Assembly: GCF_010015445.1 (NCBI RefSeq)
Contig: NC_053116.1
Coordinates: forward strand, 37,001,285 to 37,065,284
Direction of reading: 5' to 3'
DNA: 64,000 nt
DNA from: Perca fluviatilis
Taxonomy: Eukaryota > Chordata > Actinopteri > Perciformes > Percidae
The notes beneath the pieces were generated by a model. That model saw only the letters and a list, made by a program, of their open reading frames with translations, was not told the origin of the DNA and made no database searches. The position numbers were made by a program, and so were the translations under genes. Shown here one piece after another: positions 23,612 through 62,572 of the stretch. Position 1 is the first letter of the stretch; the number at the start of each line of letters is the position of its first letter.

Positions 23612-24680
23612 TTCAAGGGATACGCCACCGTGTGTTGAAATAGGGCTTATCACGGTCTCCCCTAGCTGTAGATAGGTGGGGTCTCCTCTAGCTGTAGATA
23701 GGTGGGGTCTCCTCTAGCTGTAGATAGGTGGGGTCTCCTCTAGCTGTAGATAGGTGAGGTCTCCCCTAGCTGTAGATAGGTGGGGTCTCCCTCTCTAGCT
23801 GTAGATACTCTAGCTTCTCATAGGTGGGGTCTCCTCTAGCTGTAGATAGGTGAGGTCTCCTCTAGCTGTAGATAGGTGTGGGTCTCCTCTAGCTGTAGAT
23901 AGGTGGGGGTCTCCTCTAGCTGTAGATAGGTGGGGTCTCCTCTAGCTGTAGATAGGTGAGGTCTCCTCTAGCTGTAGATAGGTGGGGTCTCCTCTAGCTG
24001 TAGATAGGTGGGGTCTCCTCTATAGCTGTAGATAGGTGGGGTCTCCTCTAGCTGTAGATAGGTGGGGTTTTTGTGTTTTTTTTTTTGTGTGGGCTGTAGG
24101 TATAGTTTTGTTTTATAGTTGTTAGTTGTGGGGTAGATAGAATTTATTTGATAAAAGAGGGAAATAGTAAAGTTTAAATAAGAGGTAAGATGGGGGGTGT
24201 TTATAGGTGGGGATAGGTGTGGTTTCTTTTAAGAGTAGATAAGTATTAGTTGGGTGTTGGTTGTAAATAGTAAAACTAGGTGCGGTCTATAAAGAGGTGT
24301 GGCCTCCTCTTTTTAGGAGAAAGGTGGGGCTGTTTTTTTAGAAAGGAGGGGGGCCCCTTTTTTTGATAAAAAGGGGGGGCCCTTTTTTGGTAAAAAGGGG
24401 GGCGCCTTTGCTGTAGATAGGTGGGCCAACGCATTTTTTTGTGCACGCATTGTTTTAGTCCGGTGCAACACTGGCAGCGCCGCCGCTAGTTAGCTTAGCG
24501 TAGTGAATGGAATCCTATGTTGCCGGTTAGCACGTTGTGAGTAAAAGTGAGCCAACAAAAGACAAAAAAACAACCTAATTACTTGCACTGAGACAAAAAA
24601 ATGCGTTGGCCCACCTATCTACAGCCAGGGGAGACCGTGGTAAGAACTATTTCAACAAACGGTGGCGTATTCCTTTCACC
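23612..24680. mobile_element. Inverted-repeat element carrying a 26-bp minisatellite
   Basis: The outer left arm (GGGATACGCCACCGTGTGTT onward) is complementary to the right arm ending near 24675 (AACAAACGGTGGCGTATTCC). The left arm ends TCTCCCCTAGCTGTAGATAG, and this word is repeated about 15 times to 24068 with unit CTAGCTGTAGATAGGTGGGG plus TCTCCT. 24070-24400 is degenerate T/G-rich sequence. A second inner inverted pair (GGTGGGCCAACGCATTTTTT) lies at about 24419-24438 and 24595-24614. Confidence 0.75.
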
Positions 24681-26540
24681 TTTTCACATCTTAATAGCAA
24701 AAGTTTATTTTCAGGCTGGAGGCGATTCCAGGTGCAACTCCCAATACACTTCTGTTTGCAGAGTAAAGTTGAAGCTCAAACGGAACATGTTCTGCAGGGA
24801 GATCACAAACTAAAACCTGAGTGTTGCTCATCCAAAAGGCCTCAGGCAATACTATAACTACAGTCTGCACACACTGTGGACACACAGCACTTTGTTCAAA
24901 TGCTAACACGCTGCTGGCTAAACGGTTACGGATGGAAGCTTGGGGTGTGTCGCTTAGGCCTAATTGAACGGAGGAATGATGGTATTCTTCGGTAGCCTGA
25001 GTAACTTTAACCGTTGTTCATGTGAAATCTCAAAGACAGCCTGATACTTTGTTTATAGACTATTTGTGGCTGGCTGTTTGCTGTTTGACCTATCGATCCC
25101 TGTCGATAAAGTATAATAGGGTAAATCCTGTATAGTGCATACACTTGTAGCTGTTATATTGTAAGTATTCCAAGTTTTGAGAGATTTTGTTAAGTGTAAC
25201 AACTATTCTTCCTGGGGTCCACAGTGTCTTAATGTAACAAAGTATAAATACTTAGTAAGAATTTTAATGTATTTGTACTTTACTTCTTTAGACTATTCAT
25301 ATTTTTGGAAACTTTACTTTTACTGGACTAGCCTACGTTACATAAAATACATAAAATGTAGGTCTAGGCTGTAGCCTACTTTTACTCCGATAGGCTACAT
25401 TTTGCCTAAGCATCTTCGTTACTCGTTACTTACAAGAAGTGTTTTCGTACGTTGGAGGGAAAGATTCTTCCTCACAAAAAAAAATGAAAATTCTTTTTTT
25501 TATTTTTCTATTTGTTGATGTCAGTCAAACTTTGAATTTTAAGTTTAAGAAGGTGTGAAAACCCTGAATATTATGCTTTACTATAATGAAGCCACAATAA
25601 AGTTCATAATCAAAGTTGTTTTTCTTTCTTTTACAAGTATATTTAAAATCAGACATTATTTTTGATACTTGGGCCAGTAAAGTATACAGTACATATCAGA
25701 TACTTCAAGACTTTTACTCAAGAAATATTCCAAAAGGTGACTTTAGGAAGTGGCAGTAGCTCAGTCAGTAGGGGGTAGGGAGTTGGGCTGGGAACCGGAG
25801 GGTTGCTGGTTCAAGGACCAAAGTATGGTGGTGGACTGGTAGCTGGAGAGGTGCCAGTTCACCTCCGGGGCACTGCCAAGGTTAGGTACTCTTGAGCAAG
25901 GCACCGAACCCCCCAACTGCTCGGGGTGCATCTTCATGGGCAGCCCCCCCTCACTCTGACATCTCTCCATTAACGTATCCATTAGGTAGTAGGGCTGTGT
26001 GCTCGAATGAAGAAATTCTTACTCGACCCACACTCATTCAATTGTACCGACTAATCGATTAGTTGATTTAATCGACAGATCTGTAAATCTGAGTTTCTCC
26101 GCAGAGTCATGCAAAAGCACCACTTTAATTCTTGTGTTTACCAGAGATGTGCTCGTACGTTTCTTGGAAATAAGTCATTCAGCATGAAACAAGCATCAGA
26201 CATGACTAATGGACTAAAGAAATCTAAGTTGACTGAAACCAAAACCACCGATTAGTCGACTAATCGACTAAGAGGGAGCAGCCCTACTGGGTACTGAGCA
26301 TGTGTGTGTAATTCAGGCCTGTGTGTAATGTGTATAATAATAACAACAGAGTGAAAACATTGTAATTTCTCCTTGTGGGATTAATAAAGTATACATTATT
26401 ATTATTAACTTCTGCCAAAGTAATTTTCTGGTAAGATACTTGTACTTTTACTCAATTACTTTACACAAGACGGATCTGTGCCGTAAGGATGTATGGTTTC
26501 TACGTCCAGTGGTATTGGTGAGTGCTTGGTTTCCTGTATG
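24681..26540. other. Intergenic transposon cluster
   Basis: An opposite-strand copy of the 8.1-8.7 kb MITE begins near 25235 and resumes at about 26410-26465 (GGTAAGATACTTGTACTTTT). It is split by a tRNA-like SINE at about 25744-25985 (GTAGCTCAGTCAGTAGGG) and by a MITE at about 25988-26288 with inverted GGGCTG/CAGCCC ends. 24681-25230 shows nothing recognisable. Confidence 0.55.
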
Positions 26541-26559
26541 AATACTTAATGCCAACCAC

Positions 26560-26645
26560 GTGGTGTGAAGGCAGACTGCAGCTTCTTTTGTTCAAATCAA
26601 TCAAACCGGAGACGGCCAGAGAGCTGCTGAATCAGGAAATCACCG
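26560..26645 (+). other. rcc2: Possible non-coding first exon of RCC2
   Basis: A non-repetitive, moderately GC-rich patch ends GAAATCACCG followed by a good donor GTAACG at 26646. The RCC2 start exon has a splice-like acceptor (CAACAG-type) 16 bases before its ATG, so an upstream untranslated exon must exist. This is the best candidate, but the position is a guess. Confidence 0.3.
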
Positions 26646-27335
26646 GTAACGTTACATTTATTTAGTCGTAGCTTTATCAAATTACAATTATATTTTTTCG
26701 AAATCACAGACATTGTAACTTACGTACGCTAAACTTAAAACGTGTCCAATCTTGAAAAGATTGAAAAAGTTTTTGTCGTGTAGCATCGTTTAATGTAACG
26801 ATAGTTTCCATGGCTTTATTTAGACTGGCTGTTAGCTTACAGTAACTGCGGGGACGTTAGCTTAATTAACCCTATCAGTCAGCTATTTTGCAATTCTTGC
26901 GCAACTTTATTTAAGTCTGGGTTTCTGAGAATTTGCTGTTTTTATATAACACACAGCCTTTGCCTAGCATGTTAGTGTAGCGGCTAACTATGTAACTTGT
27001 GTTAGGGACGTTAGCGCATCAGCTAGCTTGCTACCTAACCATTATGTGAACAAAGAACGGCAGTGCGTTAGCTGCTTAGCCTAATGAAGCTAGCTAGCAG
27101 CTAACGCTAGCTACTAGACGGAACACCGGTACATGTTTTAGTTGGCAGTTTGTTTCCGTTGGCTAATGATTTGACCGTCATTGAAGAAGGTAAATTGAGG
27201 AAAGTGGCCACGTTTTCAATTTTAATGGCCGGTACTTGAAAATAGAGGTAACCAGGCTTGGATCACGTATAGTAACGTTAAACTTACGTTACTACTTCGA
27301 ACGTTAGTCCATTTAAAGACGCACAGTAGGTTCTC

Positions 27336-27410
27336 TTCTTCTTCTTCTTCTTCTTCTTCTTCTTCTTTTTTTTTTTTTTTTTTTTTTTTTTTCTTCTTTT
27401 TCTTCTTCTT
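27336..27410. repeat. (CTT)n and poly-T tract
   Basis: About ten CTT units, then roughly 27 T, then further CTT units, in the putative RCC2 5' intron. Confidence 0.85.
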
Positions 27411-28734
27411 AAAACTTTATTATTCAAATACACATACAATAACTGTAAACACATACAGACTACACGAATAACACTGTGTGTGTGTACACATGAGTTTATG
27501 AGTTCATAGTAGTTGTCTATTATTTGACGTGCTACGTATTTTATGTAACGTCAGCCCGTTCTTTTTATTTTGGCTCATCAAACAAATTATTTTTATTTTT
27601 ACTTAATTGTCTCTTTCTATAAACACGCTTCTATAACTCATACTTACTTACTTACTTACTAGACATGCAGTCCTGTTTAAATTATTCTTGAGCTAAATTG
27701 ACTTGAATTTAGCATTTAAAAAAAAAAGTAAAATGGTAACAGAAGTTCATCAGAAACTGGTTTTCTGTAACGGGCAGAAACTGGGACAGCTGTCCTTTTT
27801 TAGTTGCTGAAGTGCGGAAAAGGAAACTATAAATGCAGATAAATAACAACTTTATTTTTTTTTTCAAATAGATCTGCGCTATAAACCGTTTTTTTATTGT
27901 CATTGCGATATCAACTTGCGCAATAAACACATCGCGAAAGTCTGCGGCGTATCATAAAAAGGCACTTAAGAGTGTTTTGTGTCGGTTGAAAGAAAATATA
28001 AGTAGAAAACTGCACTTTAAAATGTAACTACCATTCTTTTTTTTTTTTTTAGTGCTACCTTTTATGTTCAATTCAATGTTCACTTGTATCTATTTATTTA
28101 TCGCAAGTAGTATCTGTTTATGCCGTTATTCAACAACACTGTTGCATATTTTCTTCCTATCGTGCAGCCCTTCTATCAAGTACAGTTACAGTCTGAATTA
28201 CACGATAGATTTTGTTTTTTGTTATTGATCCCAAAATGGGAAACGCAGACACACAGCACACATACAGAGTCTACAAGAAATAATAAACAGTATAGAATAC
28301 AAAAACAAATATTCAAAAAATGAAGATTAAAAAATACAAAGTGGAGATTGTACAAATGTATATTTACACGTTGGGAATAAAAATTTACAACTGCTTAAAT
28401 AAATGGTATTAATAAAAGTAAAAAGTAAAACCTATGTCTGTGCAAGTTGCACTTGGTGCAGCGTTGTGATGTGTACGAGTCTTATCGAGCACTCGGTGAT
28501 GAAGTGTTAGACAGTTGTATTTCCTGTGGTAGGAATGATTTCCTGTAGCGGTTCGTGCGACATCAAAGCTGTCGGAGCCTCTTAGAGGGGGGGGGGGCAG
28601 GGTGGTCGGGGTTACCCGTGATAAGTTTTTTCAGTGACCTCCTCTCCCACCACAGCCTCAAAGGTCTCTTGTTTGCAGCCAATAACAATTTGGGGTGTAC
28701 ATTTTTTTTTAAGGTTATTTTTTGGGCATTTTCA

Positions 28735-28858
28735 GCCTTTTGATTTGACAGCAGAAGACATGAAAGGAGAGAGAGAGGTGGAATGACATGCAGCACTAGG
28801 CTATATATGCGTGCCTGTTCTACCAACTGAGCTATCCGGGCAGCCCTTAGGGCTGCAC
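28735..28858 (-). mobile_element. tRNA-derived SINE, minus strand
   Basis: Ends TCTACCAACTGAGCTATCCG on the plus strand, the complement of a tRNA-like A box. The 3' part has the TTTGGGCATTTTCAGCC word shared with the 55.5 and 63.5 kb copies. The B-box region is missing or eroded. Confidence 0.6.
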
Positions 28859-29365
28859 AATTAATCGCAATTTTATCCAAATCGCAATATGGACTAGTGC
28901 AATATCCAAATCTCAATTGTTAAATGCAAAATATGTGTCAAACCGTTCTGAATGAAGTATCGTGGGGCTGCAGAGACGTCCTGGGCCTACAAATCCCATC
29001 CTTCAGACCAAAAGAAATGCTCGATGGTGTTTTTTTTGCCCCCAACTGCTCCTTCCAGGCAGCGCTGCGACCGCTGCCTTCAAGGCACCTAACCCTGCGC
29101 TGCGTTTTAACCCAAACATAACCAGTGCCTCCCAACGGCACCGTTGGGGGCAAAAAACACCGATAAACAAAATAAATCATCTTTGTTTGGTACAGATTCT
29201 TGCAAAAATCACACTACATGACTATAGTACATTTTTGTTTCAATGAAAATGAGAATGATGATCCAAAAAAATGTATCATTCCACCTCCGATATAATGAAT
29301 CATATCGCAATATCAGTCAAAAATAATCGCAACTGGACATTTTCCTGCTATCGTGCAGCCATAAT
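28850..29365. mobile_element. MITE with AGGGCTGCAC ends
   Basis: The left end AGGGCTGCACAATTAATCGC and right end ATCGTGCAGCC are inverted. A distinct GC-richer block (about 28960-29165) with GGGGGCAAAAAACACCGATA inside looks like a nested insert. A relative of that block is at about 59560-59630. It lies just before the RCC2 start exon. Confidence 0.55.
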
Positions 29366-29427
29366 AACAGTGTTGTTGTCTCTTTCTGTACAAACTCTTT
29401 CCCACAAACAGCTTTTGGATTGAAAAC

Positions 29428-48839
<19,412 letters not shown>

Positions 48840-49935
48840 CCGGGGGGGGGCGTCCCCACGGCAACACCTCAACCTCCTCCCCCACCCACCCACCACCACC
48901 ACCCACCCCGGCGATGCTCGGCAGCCACCAGCGGGGACGGCTGAGGCTCGGCGAAGGATGAATCCACACATCTCAGCACGCTGGCCCTACGCCTATTCGG
49001 ACACCTGAAAACCTGAGAAAAAAGGGACTGGAGACGGACCGATTCCCTCGTACGGCGAGATATCTTCACCTCCCCACGGCGAGTAAACGTGCAGCAGTTT
49101 GCTCAAAGCACTTCCCACCTGGTAGTAGAGTCGTGCCTCCCTAATATTAAAAAAAAAAAAAAAAAAAAAAAATACCTTTCCCGTTTTTGTAATACAGCCA
49201 AACATTCATGTTTTGTTCTGTTGTTTTTTTTTTTTTTCTTTGTTGCAGTATATGAAATGATAAAGTTGTTTGTGACATTTTACGGGTGCTACAACGGGAC
49301 CCCCAGTCTTTTTCCGACTGGGGGTTTTTCAAAGACCAATACTCCATACCTGTGCCTTTTTCTACGTGTACGTTCAGGGTATGGAAGTCTTGTTAGTGTT
49401 GTTCGGAGGATCAGCTGATCACTTTGATTTAAGTGCAGTATGAGAAAGGTGTATATGTGTGTGTGAGTGAGTGTGTGTTAGTGTGTGTATGTGCAGCTGC
49501 CACAGATTACAATCAGGATTTGGAACGTTGTTTTTCTGAGTTTAGTGCACTCCACTCGATGGTTACATTCCTCCTTTTATTATTATTTTTTATTTTATTT
49601 TCCTTCTTCCAGTGTTTGCGTCCAGGATGCACATGTCTGTTCTTCCAAGATCCCGGTTCTCTCGCCAGGTTCTTGTCTTTCCTTTTTTTTTTCTTCTAAT
49701 TTTGAGTAATAACCGTTCCAACGCTCAAAGCGGTTTCACAAGCAGGTCAGGACTTTTTAGAACCGATAATGCACTGTCTCTAAATATATCAAGGTGTGTC
49801 TGGGAACGAAGGCATGTCGTTGTTTTAAAAACAGCAGAGGGGGGAGGGGGGGGTTTTCCTCTCACCTGTACTGCTTTCTTTTTTATGGTGACATTTCTCT
49901 GGGTTCATTTTTTTTCATTGAAATGGTTAAATAAA
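48840..49935 (+). other. rcc2: RCC2 3' UTR and poly(A) signal
   Basis: Follows the TGA at 48837-48839. It contains A24 and T14 runs and ends with AATAAA at 49930-49935. No coding frame of interest in it. Confidence 0.65.
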
Positions 49936-49987
49936 GATTCATGTGAATTGATTTTGTTGTCTTGACTTCTCCACACACTCTATATCT

Positions 49988-49988
<1 letters not shown>

Positions 49989-50046
<58 letters not shown>
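49989..50046. repeat. (ATT)n microsatellite
   Basis: About 19 ATT units, 50 bp beyond the RCC2 poly(A) signal. Confidence 0.9.
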
Positions 50047-50324
50047 TCCTTTTTAACCTTTTACCTTTACCTCGGGTCAAATTTGACCCGTTTACAAAAA
50101 CTTTCTATATCCGAACTATGACAAAAGAATTTTGGAAAGTGACAAATGGTGGAAAAAGCTACAAAAAATGCAGGAAAAAAAATCGACATTTTTAAAAATC
50201 ATCAAAAACCTCGCCGAAGGTGACAAAAGTTGTTAAAGTGATGAAAAAAAAAATTGGGAAAAGGTGAAGAGAAAAAAACATCGAAAAAAATTGACAAAAT
50301 TTGAATAATAATAAATAATAATAA

Positions 50325-51290
50325 TAAATACCCTTCATCATACCCCCCCATCATCACATACCCTTCACCATACCCCCCATCATCACATACCCTTCACCAT
50401 TCCCCCATCATCACATACCCTTCCTACCCCCCACATCATCCATACCATTCCACCATTCCCCCATCTTCCATACCTTCACCATACCATACATTAACCATAC
50501 CCTTCACCATACCTTCCTTCCACCATCCACCCTTCACATACCCACATCTCACATTCACCATACCCCCTACTTCACCATACCCACATCATCAATACCCTTC
50601 ACCATACCCCCCAAACATCCACATACCCTTCACCATACCCCACATCATCACATACCCTTCACCATACCCCCCCATCATCACATACCCTTCACCATACCCC
50701 CCCACATCGTCACATACCCTTCACCATACCCCCACATCATCACATACCCTTCACCATACCTAGAGATTGGCAAGGTTTTATTTCAGTTAGCCTAATAGCT
50801 GGTTTGATTTGCATTGAGAGATATTGTGGAAAGTACCCCATGCCAATCTCTAGGTATGGTGAAGGGTATGTGATGATGTGGGGGTATGGTGAAGGGTATG
50901 TGATGATGTGGGGGTATGGTGAAGGGTATGTGATGATGTGGGGGGGGCTATTTCAATTCCAAAGGCCAAGGGAACTTTATCAGGATGCATAGTATCCTGG
51001 ATCTATGAAATAACTGGCCTTTAATAATAAACATCTGCCTGCCTCTATGGGAATTTAACATAGGGGTGGACTGACTTATGCCCCCTGTATTTTAAGGAAG
51101 AACATTTATTTATGATACATTATTCATTCACAAAGAAAATTGGTGTCCTTAAAAAGATTGGATTTTTCCTATTTTTCTTTTTTTTTTAATTAAGGCATTA
51201 AGATCAATTTCCAAAAGATGATTTGTTTTTATTCCTCTTTTTAGTCAACTTTAGCATGGGTTCATAAACTTATGAGCACCACTGTATAGG
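50325..51290. mobile_element. Element flanked by inverted minisatellite arrays
   Basis: 50330-50760 is an array of CATCACATACCCTTCACCAT plus ACCCCC-type units. 50855-50945 is the complementary array (GGTATGGTGAAGGGTATGTG). Between them, TAGAGATTGGCA and TGCCAATCTCTA are inverted. 50946-51290 matches the 40.5-40.8 kb element and ends near CACTGTATAG. The left array is degenerate at 50420-50620. Confidence 0.7.
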
Positions 51291-51457
51291 GCAGCCAATC
51301 CAGACAGTCCTTTAATGCCAACGAGGTAAACCGGGGAATTGTTTCAATGTTTCTGGACTCAAGACATCTGACTTTTTTTTATGAAGTTGTGAGATTTCTT
51401 AAATTTCATTCATAATGGTCTTAAATTTGACTTTGTGAAACATGTAGAAACCCTGTT

Positions 51458-51796
51458 TAACCCTTGTGTCGTCTTCCCATTGACCAAAAGCAACTTTTAG
51501 TTTTTCTGGCTCAAGATTTGAAATCAACTTGTTTCTGCGCTTTTTTTCTGATGTTTTTTTAAGCTTTTTCCAAAAATGTAATTTTTTTCCACGTTCTTTT
51601 CTTCAAATGCTTTAAAATTAAATAAAACGCCCAAATTCAGTTAAAGTAGTGAACTTATCATTTAACTTGTGAAGAGAGTTGTAGGGAACCATCCACGTTA
51701 TTTGTTTTGACAATTTGGTTAGAAGAAACCCAAATTTCTGATATGGAATTTTTTTGAAAATGGGTCAAATTTGAGCTGAGGACAACATGAGGGTTA
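51458..51796. mobile_element. TTAACCCT element
   Basis: Starts TTAACCCTTGTGTCGTCTTC and ends GAGGACAACATGAGGGTTA. The interior (AAATAAAACGCCCAAATTCA) matches part of the 22.1 kb foldback arm. A neighbouring block at 51290-51455 repeats 30040-30250 (GTAGAAACCCTGTTT end). Confidence 0.7.
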
Positions 51797-51824
51797 CATT
51801 GAAATAGCTCCGAAATCACCATCA

Positions 51825-52290
51825 CCAAACTCCACCAGACTCCATGTAAATAATCAGGACTTTTAGCGTGTATAGAGCCAGCATATCTCCACCAGACTCC
51901 ATGTAAATAATCAGGACTTTTAGCGTGCATAGAGCCAGCATATCTCCACCAGACTCCATATAAATAATCAGGACTTTTAGCGTGCATAGAGCCAGCATAT
52001 CTCCACCAGACTCCATATAAATATCCTTTTAGCGTGCATAGAGCCAGCATATCTCCACCAGACTCCATATAAATAATCAGGACTTTTAGCGTGCATAGAG
52101 CCAGCATATCTCCACCAGACTCCATATAAATAATCAGGACTTTTAGCGTGCATAGAGCCAGCATATCTCCACCAGACTCCATGTAAATAATCAGGACTTT
52201 TAGCGTGTATAGAGCCAGCATATTTCCACCAGACTCCATATAAATAATCAGGACTTTTAGCGTGTATATAGGCAGCATATCTCCACATGT
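51825..52290. repeat. 57-bp minisatellite, about 8 copies
   Basis: Unit has CATATCTCCACCAGACTCCA then AATAATCAGGACTTTTAGCG. The unit length is a multiple of three, so the minus strand stays open as a 19-residue repeat for about 200 codons. There is no start context, splice site or family resemblance, so I do not call it a gene. One unit near 52020-52032 carries a small deletion. Confidence 0.9.
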
Positions 52291-52557
52291 AAATGGGTAA
52301 ATTAAGGGTTTATTTCAACCAAACCAGCTGTTGTTTGAACAGTGGAAAGACGACCAATGGCGGCTTTTGAGTTTTATTTAGTTTGTCCACTTTGAAGTGT
52401 GTTTAAGGGTGATAAAATGATAAAAGTTTATTTAAATGGGAGTCTGGGTTGGCTGTAGCGATTTTAGCTAAATCTCCAAAAGGAAAACACTCAGCACACC
52501 GCTTCTGTACTGTAAACAACATTTATTTAAATGTACAAAATCTGATGAATTGTCAAT

Positions 52558-60303
<7,746 letters not shown>

Positions 60304-61582
60304 GGCGGAGAAGCTAGCAGAAAGGAAGAACGGGCCGTGCGCATGCGCCACGTATACGAATCGAACGCCGAACCATCGATTGAATCCGTGCGTCTGAGAT
60401 TGATTAACAAAACTTGGATTTTGTTGTTGATTTTTTACCTCAAAAATAAAAATATGAAAACATATGTTAAAGAAACAAAATAAAAATGTAATAGTCCATG
60501 GAAATTGTTGAAAACAACAGTGTTTAAATAAAGACTTTAAATAAGACTAGACTAGCAGGGGGGTCGTGTGGGGGGTTGGCCGATTAATATATATATATAT
60601 ATGCAGTGTTGGAAGACTTCATTGCGTGTAACTCCAACAATCATTAAAAAATGGCGCTGTCTAGTGGACCATTTGCACTTTGGCAGTGCTCTACTGTTTA
60701 CAATCCTCATAGAGCGTCTACATGTGTGTATGCATATGCATTTGTATATATACCAGGGTTTTCCCTGCCTTTAGGTGCAGCACCTAAGCCGAATTAATGT
60801 ACCTAAAAGACTTTTCTCAGTTCTAATTTTTTAGCTTTAGGTTTTGTTATTATTTATGTATTATCTGCTCTAGCTTTTCCAACGTTTTAGAAACAGATAT
60901 GGTGATAATAACGGTCCATAGTGATGTGAAAAAGAGACACAAAACTACCACAAACGGACACAACACAACTACAAAGAGACGCAAAATGTATGGAGAAAAA
61001 CGTTGAAAAACAAAAACGTAACATTTACTTGAGGAAGGACGCCTAAACCCCGCGCCAGATCCAGTGGTGTAGTCTACGTGATACTCAGGTATACACAGTA
61101 TACCCACTAAGAAAGCTCCAGGATTTCCATATACCCACTTAAAAATGCCCATTGACACACAACAACATACTTTCTATTATATTTTTGATATATTTTCAAT
61201 TGTCATCTGTTTTTCTTCTGCACACAGGCTAAATAAAGGTATTTCCACCGTAAATTGGTGCATAAAAGTGTATCCGAATACAGGAAATGAAGTCATTGAT
61301 GCTCAAAACTTTCCCGGGGGAGGACACCCTGACCCCCCCCCCCCCACTATGATATGCCCCCTGAAAAGTAGTCAAACGTTCATATTGTCCTTTTTTTAGA
61401 CGTATGTTTATTTCTGTGTATGTACTTTGAGAAATGTGCATTACCGCTCGCAGCCTCTAGATGGCGGTATTACCATAGACAGTGGGGTAATGCGCACTTT
61501 AATCTCCAGAAGAGCACAAGAGGGTTTAAAGCTTTTTGTTTCCGGTTCCGGGGTCAATAATTCCCTTCACAAACAGGGCGAA
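60304..61582. other. Head-to-head intergenic region
   Basis: Lies between the start codons of minus-strand RPL22 and the plus-strand mitochondrial-type gene. Proximal DNA at 60304-60400 is CpG-richer (GCGCATGCGCCACG), consistent with a promoter. The middle holds a (TA)n at 60587-60603 and AT-rich sequence. No TATA box stands out. Confidence 0.4.
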
Positions 61583-61756
61583 ATGTTGACCCGAGTGTCG
61601 CGGTTCGGGCCCGCTTTGCCCCGGTTACTCTCTAAACCACCGGCCCGGTTCGTCTCCCAGTCGAAGCCGACTAGCGCCGCTGGTTCGGCCGCTGTGACGG
61701 AGCTGCATCCCGCCGCGGAGCAGGCTGGACACGGGGAGGTCAGCCATTATGTCAAG
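61583..61756 (+). CDS. First coding exon, probable mitochondrial protein (partial)
   Basis: ATG at 61583 opens 58 codons to a clear donor GTGAGT at 61757, phase 0. The peptide begins MLTRVSRFGPALPRLLSKPP and continues ARFVSQSKPTSAAGSAA. It is rich in Arg, Leu, Ser and Ala with no acidic residue in the first 39, which fits a mitochondrial presequence. It ends GHGEVSHYVK. The frame is also open upstream, but this ATG has an acceptable context and starts the presequence-like region. I do not recognise the protein. No second exon was found in the remaining 2.2 kb, so the gene probably continues beyond the window. Confidence 0.6.
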
Positions 61757-62397
61757 GTGAGTTCCTGTAACTTAGTCTCCTGAAAACGGTTACTAACCGA
61801 ACATAAGTTAGCTTTATGTCACACATACGCACTCCTGCAGACAGCGGTTACCCAACTGACAACTAAAATGTGTTTCTGTATAATGCATTATGTTGTGTGG
61901 CACTACTACTACGAAGGTAACACATAGCTAACAGTTAGCTGGAGCTGCACACATTTGTATACAGTACTTCAATGTTTTTAAAACCAAGGACCCCTTAACT
62001 GAGAGAGACACATCAGGGACCACCTAGCTACTGCTTATATCACTTAACATTAAGTTACACATTAAACTGGGGCTACAATAACGTGTTGGGGGCCTAAAGC
62101 CTGTATACATACCTTTTTTGTTAGTGGACAGAATACAAAGGTATTAAAATAATAATTGTTGGCATGATTTTATAAATCGTGTTTTAATGTTAAACATGCA
62201 TGTGGCACAGTCAATCCATAGGTCTAGCTGTATCTGGGAATGGCTACTTGTCATAAACAGGAGTGTGCCCCTATGGTCCCAGAGCCCCTATGGTCCCAGA
62301 GCCCCTATGGTCCCAGAGCTCTATATTCCCACATTTCTAAGTTTTTTTTCTTTTCTTCCAAAAGTAGGCCCTATGTTCCCACAGTTCCCACATGATT

Positions 62398-62572
62398 TTT
62401 GGGGCTTTTCTGCCTTTATTTGACAGGACAGCTAGGTGAGAGAGGGGGGGAAGACATGCAGGAAATCGTCACAGGTCGGATTCGAACCCTGGACCTCTTC
62501 TTCGAGGCATAAACCTTTCAGTATATGTGTGGCTGTTCTACCCACTGAGCTAACCCAGCCACACAGTTCCCA
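62398..62572 (-). mobile_element. tRNA-derived SINE, minus strand
   Basis: Complement of the A box (TCTACCCACTGAGCTAACCC) at right and B box (CGGATTCGAACCCTGG) in the middle, with a GGGGCTTTTCTGCCTTTATT tail. Surrounding 61760-62390 and 62580-63520 are intronic AT-rich DNA with a CCCCTATGGTCCCAGAG triplet repeat (62270-62318) and an (ATT)n at 62880-62900. Confidence 0.75.

Noticed and set aside
51658..52278. 206-codon minus-strand frame
   Set aside because: Produced by a 57-bp minisatellite. No family resemblance or gene structure.
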